NCBI GenBank assembly: GCA_001768675.1
Contig: MELN01000057.1
Location: forward strand, 17,651-32,003
Reading direction: 5' to 3'
Source of the DNA: Actinobacteria bacterium RBG_16_64_13
GTDB lineage: Bacteria; Actinomycetota; Thermoleophilia; RBG-16-64-13
Length of the DNA: 14,353 bases
Shown: in pieces, positions 5,196 to 13,783 of the stretch
Layout: every line of letters starts with the position of its first letter
How positions within the stretch are numbered: position 1 is the first letter of the stretch
The notes under the pieces: generated by a model
Database searches by the model: none
Seen by the model: the letters and a program-made list of their open reading frames with translations, nothing else
What the model was told of the DNA's origin: nothing
Made by a program: the position numbers and the translations under genes

Positions 5196-8100
5196 AGCCT
5201 TGCTCCTTCGACGAGCAGCTCGTCCAGCATGGCGACCAGCGCCTGGTCTTCCTGGTGCTGCAGAGTGATAGTTCTGGCCGGGCACGAGGCGGCGCAACTG
5301 CCGCAGCCCATGCACATGGCGCCCTGGATCTCCGCCTTCCCGATCTCGTTGATCATGGGAGCGCCATAGGGGCAGGTCTTGACACAGGTCGCGCACGCTA
5401 CGCAGTTTTCCGGGTCGACCTTGGCCACCTGCCCGGGAATCTCCAGGTATGTCTTCGAGAGGACCGTCGAGGCCCGTCCTACCGCGGCCTGGGCTTGGGC
5501 GATGGTCTCGTCCATGAATCGTGGTGAATGGGCCAGGCCGCATAGGAACTCGCCCTCGTTGGCCAGATCCACCGGGCGGAGCTTCGGGTGCGCCTCCAGG
5601 AAGAACCCATCGGATGTGAGGGCGCTGCGTAGCTGTCCCGACAGCACCGGGTTGCCGGCGGCCGGGGCGATGCCGGTGGAGAGCACCAGCAGGTCGGGAC
5701 GCAGCACCAAGTCGCGATTGCTGGAAGAGTCGTGCACCTTCACGGCGAGACGTCCGTCTTCGTCGGTGACGACCGGGTCGCTCTTCTCCGGATGCCGCAC
5801 GAACAGGATCCCCTCTTCTCGAGCCTTCTGGAAGAACAGCTCGCGGAACCCGTAGGTGCGGATGTCGCGGCCCAGTACCGCCACGTTGGCGTGAGGCAGA
5901 CGGCGCTTGATCTCGAGCGCGTTCTTGACCGCCTCCGAGCAGCACACCCGGCTGCAATAGGGGTGCTCGTCGTTGCGGCTCTCCACACACTGGATCATCA
6001 CCACGGTGGGGCTCGTCTTGCCCTGCAGCTCCGGGGGAAGGCCGCCCCCGGCCAACGCCGCTTCCAGCTTGCTCTGCGTCGTCACGTGCGGGTTCCTACC
6101 GTGCAGGTACGACTCGGTGGGCCGCTCCTGGCCGCCCGTCGCTACGATCACCACACCGTGGCTGACCGGGACCTCACGCCCCGCCACGCTCAGCACGCTC
6201 TTGAAGTTGCCCACGTGACCGCTGATGCTCGCGGGCGTCGCGTTGAGATACACCTCGATGCCGGGATGGGCCTGGACCTTGTCGACCAGTTGACCGAGGT
6301 ACGTCTGGACATCGGCGCCCTCGAGGGAGCTCTGGATATCGCGGAGCCGGCCGCCCAGGACAGGGTCCTTCTCCACCAGGTGCACGTCGAAACCCTGGTC
6401 GGCGATGCCCAGCGCCGCGGTCATACCGGCCAGTCCGCCGCCCACTATGAGGGCCGAGGCCGTCACCGGCAGTTGCCCCGTCTGGAGGGCCTTCAGATGC
6501 CGCGCTCGCGCCACCGCCATGGACATCAGGTCCACCGCCTTGGCGGTCGCTCCGGCAGGGTCGTCTTTGTGGACCCAGGAATCCTGGTCGCGGATGTTGG
6601 TCATCGCGAACAGGTACTGGTTCAGTCCGCTTTCGCGCAACGTCTCCTGGAACAGGACCTCGTGAGTGCGCGGCGAGCAGGAGGCGACCACCAGCCGGTT
6701 GAGCCGGTGTTTCTCGATCATGTCCCTGATGTGCTGCTGGTTCGTGTCGGAGCAGGTGTACAAGCTGGTTTCGGCGTGGCACACGTTGGGCATGCCGGAC
6801 GCCTTCTGAGCTACCTGTTCCACATCGATGACCGAGGCGATGTTGTGGCCGCAATGGCATACGAACACGCCCACGCGCGGCGCCTCGTCGGTGACGTCGC
6901 GCTCCCACGGGTATTCGTGGCGCTGGATGAGCCGGCCCCGCGCTTCGGCCAGTTGGTCCATCGCGCATGCGGCGGCCGCCGAGGCCTGGGCCACCGATTC
7001 GGGGATGTCCTTGGGCTCTTGGAACGCTCCGGCCACGTAGAGGCCGGGCTTGGACGTCGCCAGCGGCGTCAGCCGCTCGGTCTGGGCAAAGCCGAACTCG
7101 TTCAAATCCAATCCCAGCCGTCCGGCCGTCTGTCTCACGCTGTCGGGGACCTGCATCCCCACGCTCAGCACCACCAGATCGAATTCTTGCTGCTGTTCGT
7201 TGCCGTCCTGGTCGAAATAGCGCACGCGCGGGTTCTTCGTGCCGGGCATTTCCACCACACGTGAGGGGATGGCCCGGATGTATTTCACGCCGTGCTCGTC
7301 GCGGGCGCGGTTCACATAGCCGTCGAACTCTTTGCCGAACGCGCGGATGTCCATGCAGAAGATGGAGACGTCCAACTCCTTGCCGCGCGCGTGCTCCAGG
7401 GCGACCATGGCCTCCTTGGTGGCGCTCATGCAGCAGATGGACGAGCAATAGCCGTTGCCGCGGGCGGCGTCACGGCTGCCCACGCATTGGACGAAGGCGA
7501 GACGCGCCACCTCACCGCCGTCCGAAGGCCGCTGGACGTGTCCGGCGGTGGGACCAGCGGCCGAGAGCATGCGCTCGAACTGCACGCTGGACAGTACGTT
7601 CGCGTAGCGCCCGTGGCCGAACTCGCCGCGCAGCGCGCCTTGGAACTCCTCAAAACCGGGGGTAAGGATCACGCTGCCTGCGTCGATCTCTATGTCCACG
7701 GGCTGCTGGTCATGGCACACCGCTCCGGCCGAGCACACCTTGACGCACTGCATGCACTCACTGCAGAGGCCGCAGGCCAAGCAACGCTCGGCCTCCGCGA
7801 CGGCCTGTTCCACGCTGTAACCCTGGTCGATCTCGACAAAACCGCCCACGCGTCCGGCGGGTTCGGCTTGGGGCATCCGCACGCGCTCCTGTCGGGGGGC
7901 GTCAGGCAGGGGGTTCTTGGCGAGCTCCGCCTCCGCCGGGGCCGCTCCTGCATCCTCCCCCTCACAAGATGCCGAAGCGGAGGTCAACCGGACGCCTCGT
8001 AGGTATGCATCGATGGCTTCCGCGGCTTTGTGACCCTGAGCCATCGCATCGACCATGGAGGCCGGTCCCAGCACGGCGTCGCCGCCTGCGAACAGACCCG

Positions 8101-9706
8101 GGACGCTGGTGGCGAGCGTGTCCTTGTCGGCCGCGATTCGCCCGCCTGGGCCGGTGGCTACGCCCAGCCCGGCAGCGTCGATCCCCTGGCCGATGGTCAC
8201 GATCACCGTGTCGGCTCCGAGGACGGTGGTCTTCGAGTCGTCGAACTCTGGATTGAACCGCTTCTCATCGTCGAACACTCTGGTGCACGCGCGGAAGGTG
8301 ACCCCTGCCACCTTGCCCCCGCTCGTCTCGATCTGAGTCGGCCCCAGGCTGTTGTGGAAGACGACTCCCTCCTCGAGCGCCTCGGCCGCCTCCCAAGAGT
8401 GGGCAGGCATCTCCGCGCGGCTCTCGAGACAGGCCAGGTGCACCGACTTCACTCCAGGCAGCCGGCGGGCGCAACGGGCGGCGTCCATGGCGACGTCGCC
8501 GCCACCGATGACCAGCACGTTGGCGCCGAGAGCGGGCATTTCGCCGCTGTTGACCCGACGGAGGAAGTCCAGACCGGCCGAGACGCCGGGGGCCCCCTCG
8601 CCCGGGATGCCCAGCTTGCGGCTGACCCACGCGCCCGGAGCCGCGAACACGGCTTTGTATCCAGAGTCGAGGAGGCTCTTCGGGTCGGCGACGGGCGCGC
8701 CCGTCTTGGCCTCCACCCCCAGATCGAGGATGTGCTGGATCTCTTTGTCCAACACGTCCTTGGGCAGCCGGTAGCTGGGAATGCCGTAGCGCAGCATGCC
8801 ACCAAGGTGGGGCTGGGCCTCGAACAAGGTCACGCCGTAGCCCAGCAGGGCCAGATCGTAGGCCGCGGTCAGACCGGCCGGGCCGCCACCGATGACGGCG
8901 ACCTTGCCGTCAAACTTGGCCGCCGCGGGCTTGGCCGGCGGGTATTCATCCGGGTTGGAATCGATGTAGTCGCCGACGAAGCGCTTCAGGTCGCGCACCG
9001 CCACGGCTTGGTCGACCTCGCTCCGGTTGCAGTTGTCCTCGCAGGGATGCTGGCAGACGCGGCCGCACGCCGAGGGGAGCGGGCAGCGCTCGCGCACCAG
9101 CTCGTAGGCCTCCTTGAACTTGGAGGCGGCGATAAGGGCCACGTAACCTTGGGCGTTGACGCCGGCGGGGCAGGAGGCCTTGCACGGCGCCCGTCCCTCG
9201 GCCTTGGTGATGCCGAAGACGTTGGGGATCGCCTGGGGGTAGGGGCGGAAGATCGCTTTGCGGGTGCCCAGCCGGCGGTCGAACTCGCTGGGCAGGTCGA
9301 CCGGGCAGGCCAGGGTGCAGTCGCCGCAGGCGTTGCACTTCTCCAGATCCACGTAGCGAGGGTTCTGGCGGAGCTTGACCTTGAAGTTGCCCGGCCCGCC
9401 GGAGATGCCCTGGACGTCCGCCAGCGTGATGATCTGGATGTTCTTGTTGCGGGCGCACTCCACCAGCTTGGGCGAGAGGATGCACATAGCGCAGTCGCCG
9501 GTGGGGAAGGTCTTGTCCAACTGGGCCATCCTCCCGCCGATAGCGGGCGACGAGTCCACCAGATAGACCTTGAAGCCGCTCTCGGCCAGGTCCAGGGAGG
9601 CCTGGATGCCGGTGATGCCGGCTCCACAGACCATCACGGCGCCGACAGCCTCGGGAATCCCGCCTCCGTTACCGTTGCCTCCGCTCTTGCCGTTGCCTTC
9701 GCTCAT
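5192..9706 (-). CDS. hdrA: HdrA: tandem double HdrA flavoprotein with an inserted GltD/NfnB-like module
   Basis: A 1504-residue flavoprotein. Half 1 begins with an FAD motif (GAGITG, 28-33), GGRMAQLDKTFPTGDCAMCIL and the first ferredoxin motif CNACGDCTLACP (124-135). Then comes an insert of about 470 residues. It starts with a GltD/DPD-like helical Fe-S domain (cysteines 175-226), followed by FAD motif GGGPAG (273-278), nucleotide motif GGGDVAMD (401-408) and GGDAVLGPASMVDAMAQG (541-558). Half 1 resumes at the second ferredoxin motif, with seven cysteines from C642 to C664, and CVGSRD (741-746). Half 2 has the HdrA N-terminal domain (945-1075), a second FAD motif (GGGLAG, 1089-1094), CVESRN and two terminal [4Fe-4S] motifs (C1435-C1445, C1465-C1475). 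HdrA is the electron-splitting flavin subunit. The ATG at 9706 overlaps the hdrB stop; the frame is open upstream, but only as an overlap with hdrB. Confidence 0.95.
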   Translation of the reverse strand: MSEGNGKSGGNGNGGGIPEAVGAVMVCGAGITGIQASLDLAESGFKVYLVDSSPAIGGRMAQLDKTFPTGDCAMCILSPKLVECARNKNIQIITLADVQGISGGPGNFKVKLRQNPRYVDLEKCNACGDCTLACPVDLPSEFDRRLGTRKAIFRPYPQAIPNVFGITKAEGRAPCKASCPAGVNAQGYVALIAASKFKEAYELVRERCPLPSACGRVCQHPCEDNCNRSEVDQAVAVRDLKRFVGDYIDSNPDEYPPAKPAAAKFDGKVAVIGGGPAGLTAAYDLALLGYGVTLFEAQPHLGGMLRYGIPSYRLPKDVLDKEIQHILDLGVEAKTGAPVADPKSLLDSGYKAVFAAPGAWVSRKLGIPGEGAPGVSAGLDFLRRVNSGEMPALGANVLVIGGGDVAMDAARCARRLPGVKSVHLACLESRAEMPAHSWEAAEALEEGVVFHNSLGPTQIETSGGKVAGVTFRACTRVFDDEKRFNPEFDDSKTTVLGADTVIVTIGQGIDAAGLGVATGPGGRIAADKDTLATSVPGLFAGGDAVLGPASMVDAMAQGHKAAEAIDAYLRGVRLTSASASCEGEDAGAAPAEAELAKNPLPDAPRQERVRMPQAEPAGRVGGFVEIDQGYSVEQAVAEAERCLACGLCSECMQCVKVCSAGAVCHDQQPVDIEIDAGSVILTPGFEEFQGALRGEFGHGRYANVLSSVQFERMLSAAGPTAGHVQRPSDGGEVARLAFVQCVGSRDAARGNGYCSSICCMSATKEAMVALEHARGKELDVSIFCMDIRAFGKEFDGYVNRARDEHGVKYIRAIPSRVVEMPGTKNPRVRYFDQDGNEQQQEFDLVVLSVGMQVPDSVRQTAGRLGLDLNEFGFAQTERLTPLATSKPGLYVAGAFQEPKDIPESVAQASAAAACAMDQLAEARGRLIQRHEYPWERDVTDEAPRVGVFVCHCGHNIASVIDVEQVAQKASGMPNVCHAETSLYTCSDTNQQHIRDMIEKHRLNRLVVASCSPRTHEVLFQETLRESGLNQYLFAMTNIRDQDSWVHKDDPAGATAKAVDLMSMAVARARHLKALQTGQLPVTASALIVGGGLAGMTAALGIADQGFDVHLVEKDPVLGGRLRDIQSSLEGADVQTYLGQLVDKVQAHPGIEVYLNATPASISGHVGNFKSVLSVAGREVPVSHGVVIVATGGQERPTESYLHGRNPHVTTQSKLEAALAGGGLPPELQGKTSPTVVMIQCVESRNDEHPYCSRVCCSEAVKNALEIKRRLPHANVAVLGRDIRTYGFRELFFQKAREEGILFVRHPEKSDPVVTDEDGRLAVKVHDSSSNRDLVLRPDLLVLSTGIAPAAGNPVLSGQLRSALTSDGFFLEAHPKLRPVDLANEGEFLCGLAHSPRFMDETIAQAQAAVGRASTVLSKTYLEIPGQVAKVDPENCVACATCVKTCPYGAPMINEIGKAEIQGAMCMGCGSCAASCPARTITLQHQEDQALVAMLDELLVEGARL
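7793..9199 (-). other. GltD/NfnB-like NAD(P)H module inserted inside HdrA
   Basis: This covers about residues 170-638 of HdrA. In ordinary HdrA the sequence runs from the first ferredoxin motif through a PQAIPNVFGI-like segment straight into the second motif (CLxCGLC). Here the two parts are parted after NVFGITK and rejoined at ERCLACGLC. The insert holds a complete GltD-type arrangement: Fer4_20-like cysteines, two Rossmann motifs and the C-terminal GGD segment. It ends in an Ala/Glu/Pro-rich linker (about 575-620). In the nucleotide-binding lobe, the place where NADPH-specific GltD proteins usually have a YRR motif reads CLESRAEMPAH. Cofactor preference (NADH or NADPH) is therefore open. 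Confidence 0.85.
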
Positions 9707-10581
9707 GCCCGTGCCCCAGCCATCGATAGTCCCTTGGATTCCAACAGCACCTTCGGCTCCACCACCAGGCTGCCGAGTGACAACTCGCTCGCCGAGCAGC
9801 CCATGGCCAGACCCAGCAGTTGCGTGAAGTAGAAGACGGGCAGGTCGTAGCGGCGCCCGTACTTGACCTCGACGTCCTCCTGCCGCATATCCAGGTTGAG
9901 CTGGCAGAGCGGGCAGGCGGTCACGATGCAGTCCACCTGAGCGGCCTGGGCCATCGAGAGGATCCGCTCGCTGAGCTCCAGCACGATGCTCGAGTCGCTG
10001 ATGGAGAAGCTCGCCCCGCAGCACTCGGTCTTATGCGGCCAGTCCACGGGCGTGGCTCCGGCGGTCTCGAGGAGCTTGTCCATGAGCGTGGGATTCTCCG
10101 CGTCGTCGAACTGCGTGACTTCGGGCGGCCGCGACAGCAGGCAGCCGTAGTAGCAGGCTACTCTCAGCCCGGCAAGCGGCCGGCGGATGGCCGCGGCGAC
10201 CTCCCGCTGCATGTCCTGGCCAAGTATCTCCAGCAGGTGCCGGACCGGGGTCAGGCCGTCGTAGTCTTCTCCCACCACGCGGGCGACTTCGGCGCGCACC
10301 GACGGGTCGCCGGCGATGTGGTGATTGGCCATCTTCAAGCGGCTGTAGCAAGAGGCGCAGGCCACCGCGACCGTCCGGCCACCGGCTGCGCGCAGGTTCT
10401 GCGCCGGCAGCGCGTCGGCAAGGAGCGGGTCGCTGCTGTGGGCCGCGGTAGAACCGCAGCAGATCCAGTCCTCGATCTCGGGAAGCTCCAACCCAAGCTT
10501 GGCTGCCACCGCCAGCGTCGAGCGATGGAAGTCTTTGGCCGTGCCGTCCAGAGAGCAGCCCGGATAGAACGTGTAGCTCAA
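9703..10581 (-). CDS. hdrB: HdrB: heterodisulfide-reductase-like subunit with two CCG domains
   Basis: A 292-residue protein with the two cysteine-rich CCG domains that in methanogen HdrB bind the two non-cubane [4Fe-4S] clusters reducing a disulfide. Domain 1 has C9, C41-C42-G, and C75-x2-C78. Domain 2 has YYGC (C147), C187-C188-G, and C223-x2-C226. All expected ligands are present, so the active site looks intact. The true thiol or disulfide substrate in this bacterium is unknown, because HdrB homologues of acetogens and sulfate reducers do not use CoM-S-S-CoB. The start is TTG at 10581, overlapping the hdrC stop (TTGA), with GGAGGTGA just upstream. The C-terminal 25 residues extend beyond the second domain and are not conserved in my judgement. 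It forms the HdrCBA set with its neighbours. Confidence 0.95.
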   Translation of the reverse strand: MSYTFYPGCSLDGTAKDFHRSTLAVAAKLGLELPEIEDWICCGSTAAHSSDPLLADALPAQNLRAAGGRTVAVACASCYSRLKMANHHIAGDPSVRAEVARVVGEDYDGLTPVRHLLEILGQDMQREVAAAIRRPLAGLRVACYYGCLLSRPPEVTQFDDAENPTLMDKLLETAGATPVDWPHKTECCGASFSISDSSIVLELSERILSMAQAAQVDCIVTACPLCQLNLDMRQEDVEVKYGRRYDLPVFYFTQLLGLAMGCSASELSLGSLVVEPKVLLESKGLSMAGARA

Positions 10582-11144
10582 GGCTCACCTCCGTGGGCCG
10601 CCCGGCGAAACAGCTTCTCGCGCTCGCTCCGCCCACCGACTCGCGCCCCCCGCAGGGGCAGTTTGCCCTTCTTCAGCATCATGGGGGCCTTGTCGAGATC
10701 CTCGAGGAATCGCCTGGTACGCAGCTTGAAGGCCGCCATCAGGCCGAGTTCATGCACGCGTCCCCTTTTGCGGACGCTCCTCAGGAACACTTCGTTGAAC
10801 ACGGGAGCGGCTATGTCGGCGGCCGCCAGTCCTTCGCTCAGGCTGAGCGCCCGCAGCGTGTCGTTCATGGCGGCGATGTCCACCTTCTGCGGGCAACGGG
10901 TAACGCACGTGTGACAAGAGGTGCACTCCCAGATGAAACGGCTGGTGAGCACCGCATGGCGCTGGTTCATATGCACCAGCCGGACAAGTTCGTGCGGCTT
11001 GAGATCGCCCCGGCCCGCGACCGGGCAGCCGCTGCTGCATTTGGTGCACTGGTAACAACTCATAGGAGAGGCGCCACTCAAAGTCTTTATCTCGCAGGCC
11101 AGGCTGCCGCCGATCTCCTGTATCTCAAGCGTCACGGGGTTCAT
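10578..11144 (-). CDS. hdrC: HdrC: iron-sulfur electron-transfer subunit
   Basis: A 188-residue soluble protein with two [4Fe-4S] motifs: CYQCTKCSSGCP (C30, C33, C36, C40) and CTSCHTCVTRCP (C74, C77, C80, C84). The segment LKPHELVRLVHMNQ between them and the sequence after them (VDIAAMNDTLRALSLSEG) are typical of HdrC. The subunit relays electrons from HdrA to the HdrB active site. No membrane segment is visible, so this is the soluble HdrABC type, not HdrDE. The tail of about 70 residues is basic. The ATG at 11144 overlaps the stop of the upstream glutamate synthase gene (ATGA), and GGAGGG (11151-11156) lies 6 nt before it. This directly ties the Hdr genes to the glutamate synthase genes in one transcript. 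Confidence 0.95.
   Translation of the reverse strand: MNPVTLEIQEIGGSLACEIKTLSGASPMSCYQCTKCSSGCPVAGRGDLKPHELVRLVHMNQRHAVLTSRFIWECTSCHTCVTRCPQKVDIAAMNDTLRALSLSEGLAAADIAAPVFNEVFLRSVRKRGRVHELGLMAAFKLRTRRFLEDLDKAPMMLKKGKLPLRGARVGGRSEREKLFRRAAHGGEP
10585..10592 (-). promoter_or_regulatory. Strong Shine-Dalgarno site supporting a TTG start for hdrB
   Basis: GGAGGTGA on the minus strand lies just upstream of the TTG at 10581-10579, with 6 nt between GGAGG and the TTG. It justifies the rare TTG start at the TTGA overlap with hdrC, and the encoded start MSYTFYPGCS matches HdrB N-termini. Confidence 0.8.
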
Positions 11145-13783
11145 TTCTTCCCCTCCGACCCGGCCAACACCGACAGCTTCACCGCGCTGACCTTGCGATA
11201 CACGTCCTGCGGGGCCTGGAGCTCGCCGTCCACGGTCAGCAGGTCTTCCACCCGGATGCCGAACAACCGCTCGTTCTCTTCGAGGTAGGCGCGGATGAGC
11301 CGCCAGTCCCTGTCGTCCACGGGCGAGAACACTCCGCCGTTCAGTTGGCGTTCGACCACCCTGTGGTGCGGATCACGGATGTAGATGGCGCCGCCGCTCG
11401 CGAGCGAGAACAGGTTGCTACCAGGGTAGGGAGTCGCCTGGGGTACGATGCCGCCGCCCCCGTCGAACTCGACGCCGTTGAGAATGACGAATCCGCCGCC
11501 CGCCAGGGGATCCCCGGCCATGAAGGACTCGGCCAGGAAGTCCAGGCAGGTGCCGTTGATGACCACCCGCGGGCGTCCCACAGCGTTGATCAGGGGGCGG
11601 CCCGCCCCGTTGCCCAGGACGAACACCTCGCCGCCCTTGGCGCCGTACATGAAAGTCTGGCCCACGTCGCCGTGGATCACCAGCTTGCCGCGCTTGGCGA
11701 TCTGGGCCACTTGATCTTGGGCGTTGCCGTGAATGTGCAACTCCAGGCCGTCCATGCCGCTTGCCGTGTAGTCGCCGTTGGAGCCGTAGAGGTCGATGCG
11801 CACGCCGTCGGTCTGTGCACCCAGGCCCACTCCGTGGAAGCGCTGCCCACGCAGGCGATACACGATGAACCGCTTCCAACCCAGGTGAGACGCCTCTCGC
11901 AGCAGGACCGCGTCACAGTCGTCGCCCTCGGGCGGGAAGCCCTCGCTATCGATGCAAAGCAACTCCTCCCCGGACTGTGGGGCCAGCAGGCGATCGCGAG
12001 TGTCCCAGGTGATCCGCCGCCAGGAGTTCGCGGCAGGCTCGTCAAAGAGGGGAGCGGTGTCGAAGAGCTGGTCGAGAGTCTCCTCGATCACCTGGATGAC
12101 CGTCGCGCGGCGCTTGTTGCCGGTCGCGAAGCGCCGGTCGTGGAGCTTCGTGAGTAACTCGATGGCCGCGGCGCTCGACTTGGCGGTGTCCGCTCCCGCG
12201 AGCACAGCGTTGCAGAAACGCCGCAGCTGGCCGGCAGGCCATGACGCGATGTTGTGCACCTCAGCGAAGAGGGCATCAACCTCGCCTCTGCGCAGTTTGT
12301 CCTGGACATCGTCCGAGCTCATCTGATCGGCGGGACAGGTGCCGGTCGATGAGTCCCGGACCTCGACGCTCGCCGGGTCGCTCGGCAGGTCACAGCGGAC
12401 CGTGCCGGTCTCGTACTTGACCTCGCGGCCGAACTTGTCGGCGCAGGAGAGCCGCATCTGCCCGCTATGGCCATTGTTGCCCGGCGCCACGGTGAAGATG
12501 AAAGCGCCCCCGTCGGTGGAGGAGCCGCCGCGGGCGTTCCAGTACTTGTCGGCCACCGGGCAGAAGCGCGGATCCTCCGCGGCCAGGCTCCGCAGGGTGG
12601 CGTCGATGGCCTGCTTTTCCGAGCAGATGAGCCCTATCTGGACGTCGCCGCTGTCGGAGAGCGCGAAGACCTGCGGGCGCAGCATGGCCGTGTCGGTGAT
12701 GCCCATCAGTTGGAACTGGTCGCCCTGGCTGCGGGCGATGATGAAGAACCAGGGACCGTCCGGCGAAGCGTGGATATGGGTCGCCTGGATCTGCCGGTAG
12801 ACGAGCTGCTTCTCGGGCGGCAACTGGTCGAAATCCAGCTCGGTGGTGGGAGCCAGCGCCTCGATGATGTACTCGAGCGGATAACCGTACACGCGGTCCC
12901 ACAGGTCGAAGAGCTGGACCGACACCTCCGTGTCGGTGAGGAACTGCTGCCGGATGTTGCGCTGGCGCAGGTACTCGCACACCGAGTGGTAGTTGGCGAA
13001 GTCACCGTTGTGCACCAAAGCCTCGTTCATGCCCACGAACGGGTGGGCTCCACCCGGGTGCCACACGCGGCCCTTGGTGGGATAGCGCTGGTGCGCGATC
13101 CAAACGTGGGCTTTGAAATCCTGGAGCTGGTAGTACTCCACGTTCTGCTCGGCGTATCCCACCATCTTGAAGATCAAGAGGTTTCGCGAATGGGAGAGCA
13201 CGAAGGCGCGTTTCTCGCCCAGCGAAGCGTAGTAGGCGTCGTTGAGCCGGTAAGAGTTTCGCCACACGAACTCGTCTTCAAGCGCGCGCGGCTCGAGATC
13301 CTGCAGCCCCGCCGTCTCGGCGAATGCCCTGAGGGCGTCCGGCTTCGCACGCACCACGTAACGGTGCACGTCTGGCGGGCGGACTTCCAGGCCGGGGATA
13401 TCGCGATAGTCGTCGATGTGCGCCTGCCGCGTGGACAGCACCACGTCGAAGTGGGGCAGGACGTACTCCCGCTCCAGTTCGGCGTGACAGTCGGAGTCGA
13501 GTAGAGCGATCTGCAGCAGGTAGTGGCTCTCGAGCTGCTGCGCGGAGATGCCCAGTTGCTCGGGGACGAGACCCGCTGCCGCGATGCCGCCCCCCTTGCC
13601 GTTGCCGCGGTTCTGCATCTGCTTGGAGGGCTCGTAGATGAATCGCCCTCCCACCGGCACGGTGCAGGCAAAGCCCGTGACGCCGCAGCCGCCTTCCTCC
13701 GCGGGCTCGGATTGTATCGGCTGGTCCGGGCCCGAGTAGACCTGCGACCGGGCGGCCAGCAGGCGTTCGCCGTAGTCGCTCAT
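11141..13783 (-). CDS. Glutamate synthase subunit: fused glutamine amidotransferase (class II) and GXGXG domain
   Basis: An 880-residue protein. Residues 33 to about 430 form a class II glutamine amidotransferase, which releases ammonia from glutamine. The nucleophile is probably Cys33 in GGCGVTGF, which implies removal of a 32-residue propeptide. HQRYPT (231-236), HNGDFANY (258-265) and TDTEV (283-287) are also seen. About 440-640 is a mostly polar linker that I cannot assign. From about 640 to 810 is the glycine-rich GXGXG beta-helix domain (GSNGDY, HIHGNAQDQVAQ, GDVGQTFMYGAKGG, GTCLDFLAESFMAGDPLAGG). The FMN domain that lies between these two in ordinary GltB is a separate upstream gene here. 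The ATG at 13783 overlaps that gene's stop; a longer frame to 13828 exists but lies inside the upstream gene. Related to GlxB/GlxC-type split glutamate synthases. Confidence 0.92.
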   Translation of the reverse strand: MSDYGERLLAARSQVYSGPDQPIQSEPAEEGGCGVTGFACTVPVGGRFIYEPSKQMQNRGNGKGGGIAAAGLVPEQLGISAQQLESHYLLQIALLDSDCHAELEREYVLPHFDVVLSTRQAHIDDYRDIPGLEVRPPDVHRYVVRAKPDALRAFAETAGLQDLEPRALEDEFVWRNSYRLNDAYYASLGEKRAFVLSHSRNLLIFKMVGYAEQNVEYYQLQDFKAHVWIAHQRYPTKGRVWHPGGAHPFVGMNEALVHNGDFANYHSVCEYLRQRNIRQQFLTDTEVSVQLFDLWDRVYGYPLEYIIEALAPTTELDFDQLPPEKQLVYRQIQATHIHASPDGPWFFIIARSQGDQFQLMGITDTAMLRPQVFALSDSGDVQIGLICSEKQAIDATLRSLAAEDPRFCPVADKYWNARGGSSTDGGAFIFTVAPGNNGHSGQMRLSCADKFGREVKYETGTVRCDLPSDPASVEVRDSSTGTCPADQMSSDDVQDKLRRGEVDALFAEVHNIASWPAGQLRRFCNAVLAGADTAKSSAAAIELLTKLHDRRFATGNKRRATVIQVIEETLDQLFDTAPLFDEPAANSWRRITWDTRDRLLAPQSGEELLCIDSEGFPPEGDDCDAVLLREASHLGWKRFIVYRLRGQRFHGVGLGAQTDGVRIDLYGSNGDYTASGMDGLELHIHGNAQDQVAQIAKRGKLVIHGDVGQTFMYGAKGGEVFVLGNGAGRPLINAVGRPRVVINGTCLDFLAESFMAGDPLAGGGFVILNGVEFDGGGGIVPQATPYPGSNLFSLASGGAIYIRDPHHRVVERQLNGGVFSPVDDRDWRLIRAYLEENERLFGIRVEDLLTVDGELQAPQDVYRKVSAVKLSVLAGSEGKK

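Noticed and set aside
5732..7264. A 510-codon open frame on the plus strand opposite hdrA
   Set aside because: Same reason: antisense to the HdrA core, odd composition (rich in Arg, His, Val), and no supporting ribosome-binding site or motif.
8030..9832. A 600-codon open frame on the plus strand opposite hdrA
   Set aside because: It lies wholly antisense to well-conserved HdrA motifs, its translation is Arg/Gly/His-rich with no family pattern, and such long antisense frames are common in GC-rich DNA.
9707..10024. Longer start for HdrA inside hdrB
   Set aside because: The added 106 residues are a frame-shifted reading of HdrB with no HdrA similarity; the ATG at 9706 gives the expected coupled overlap.
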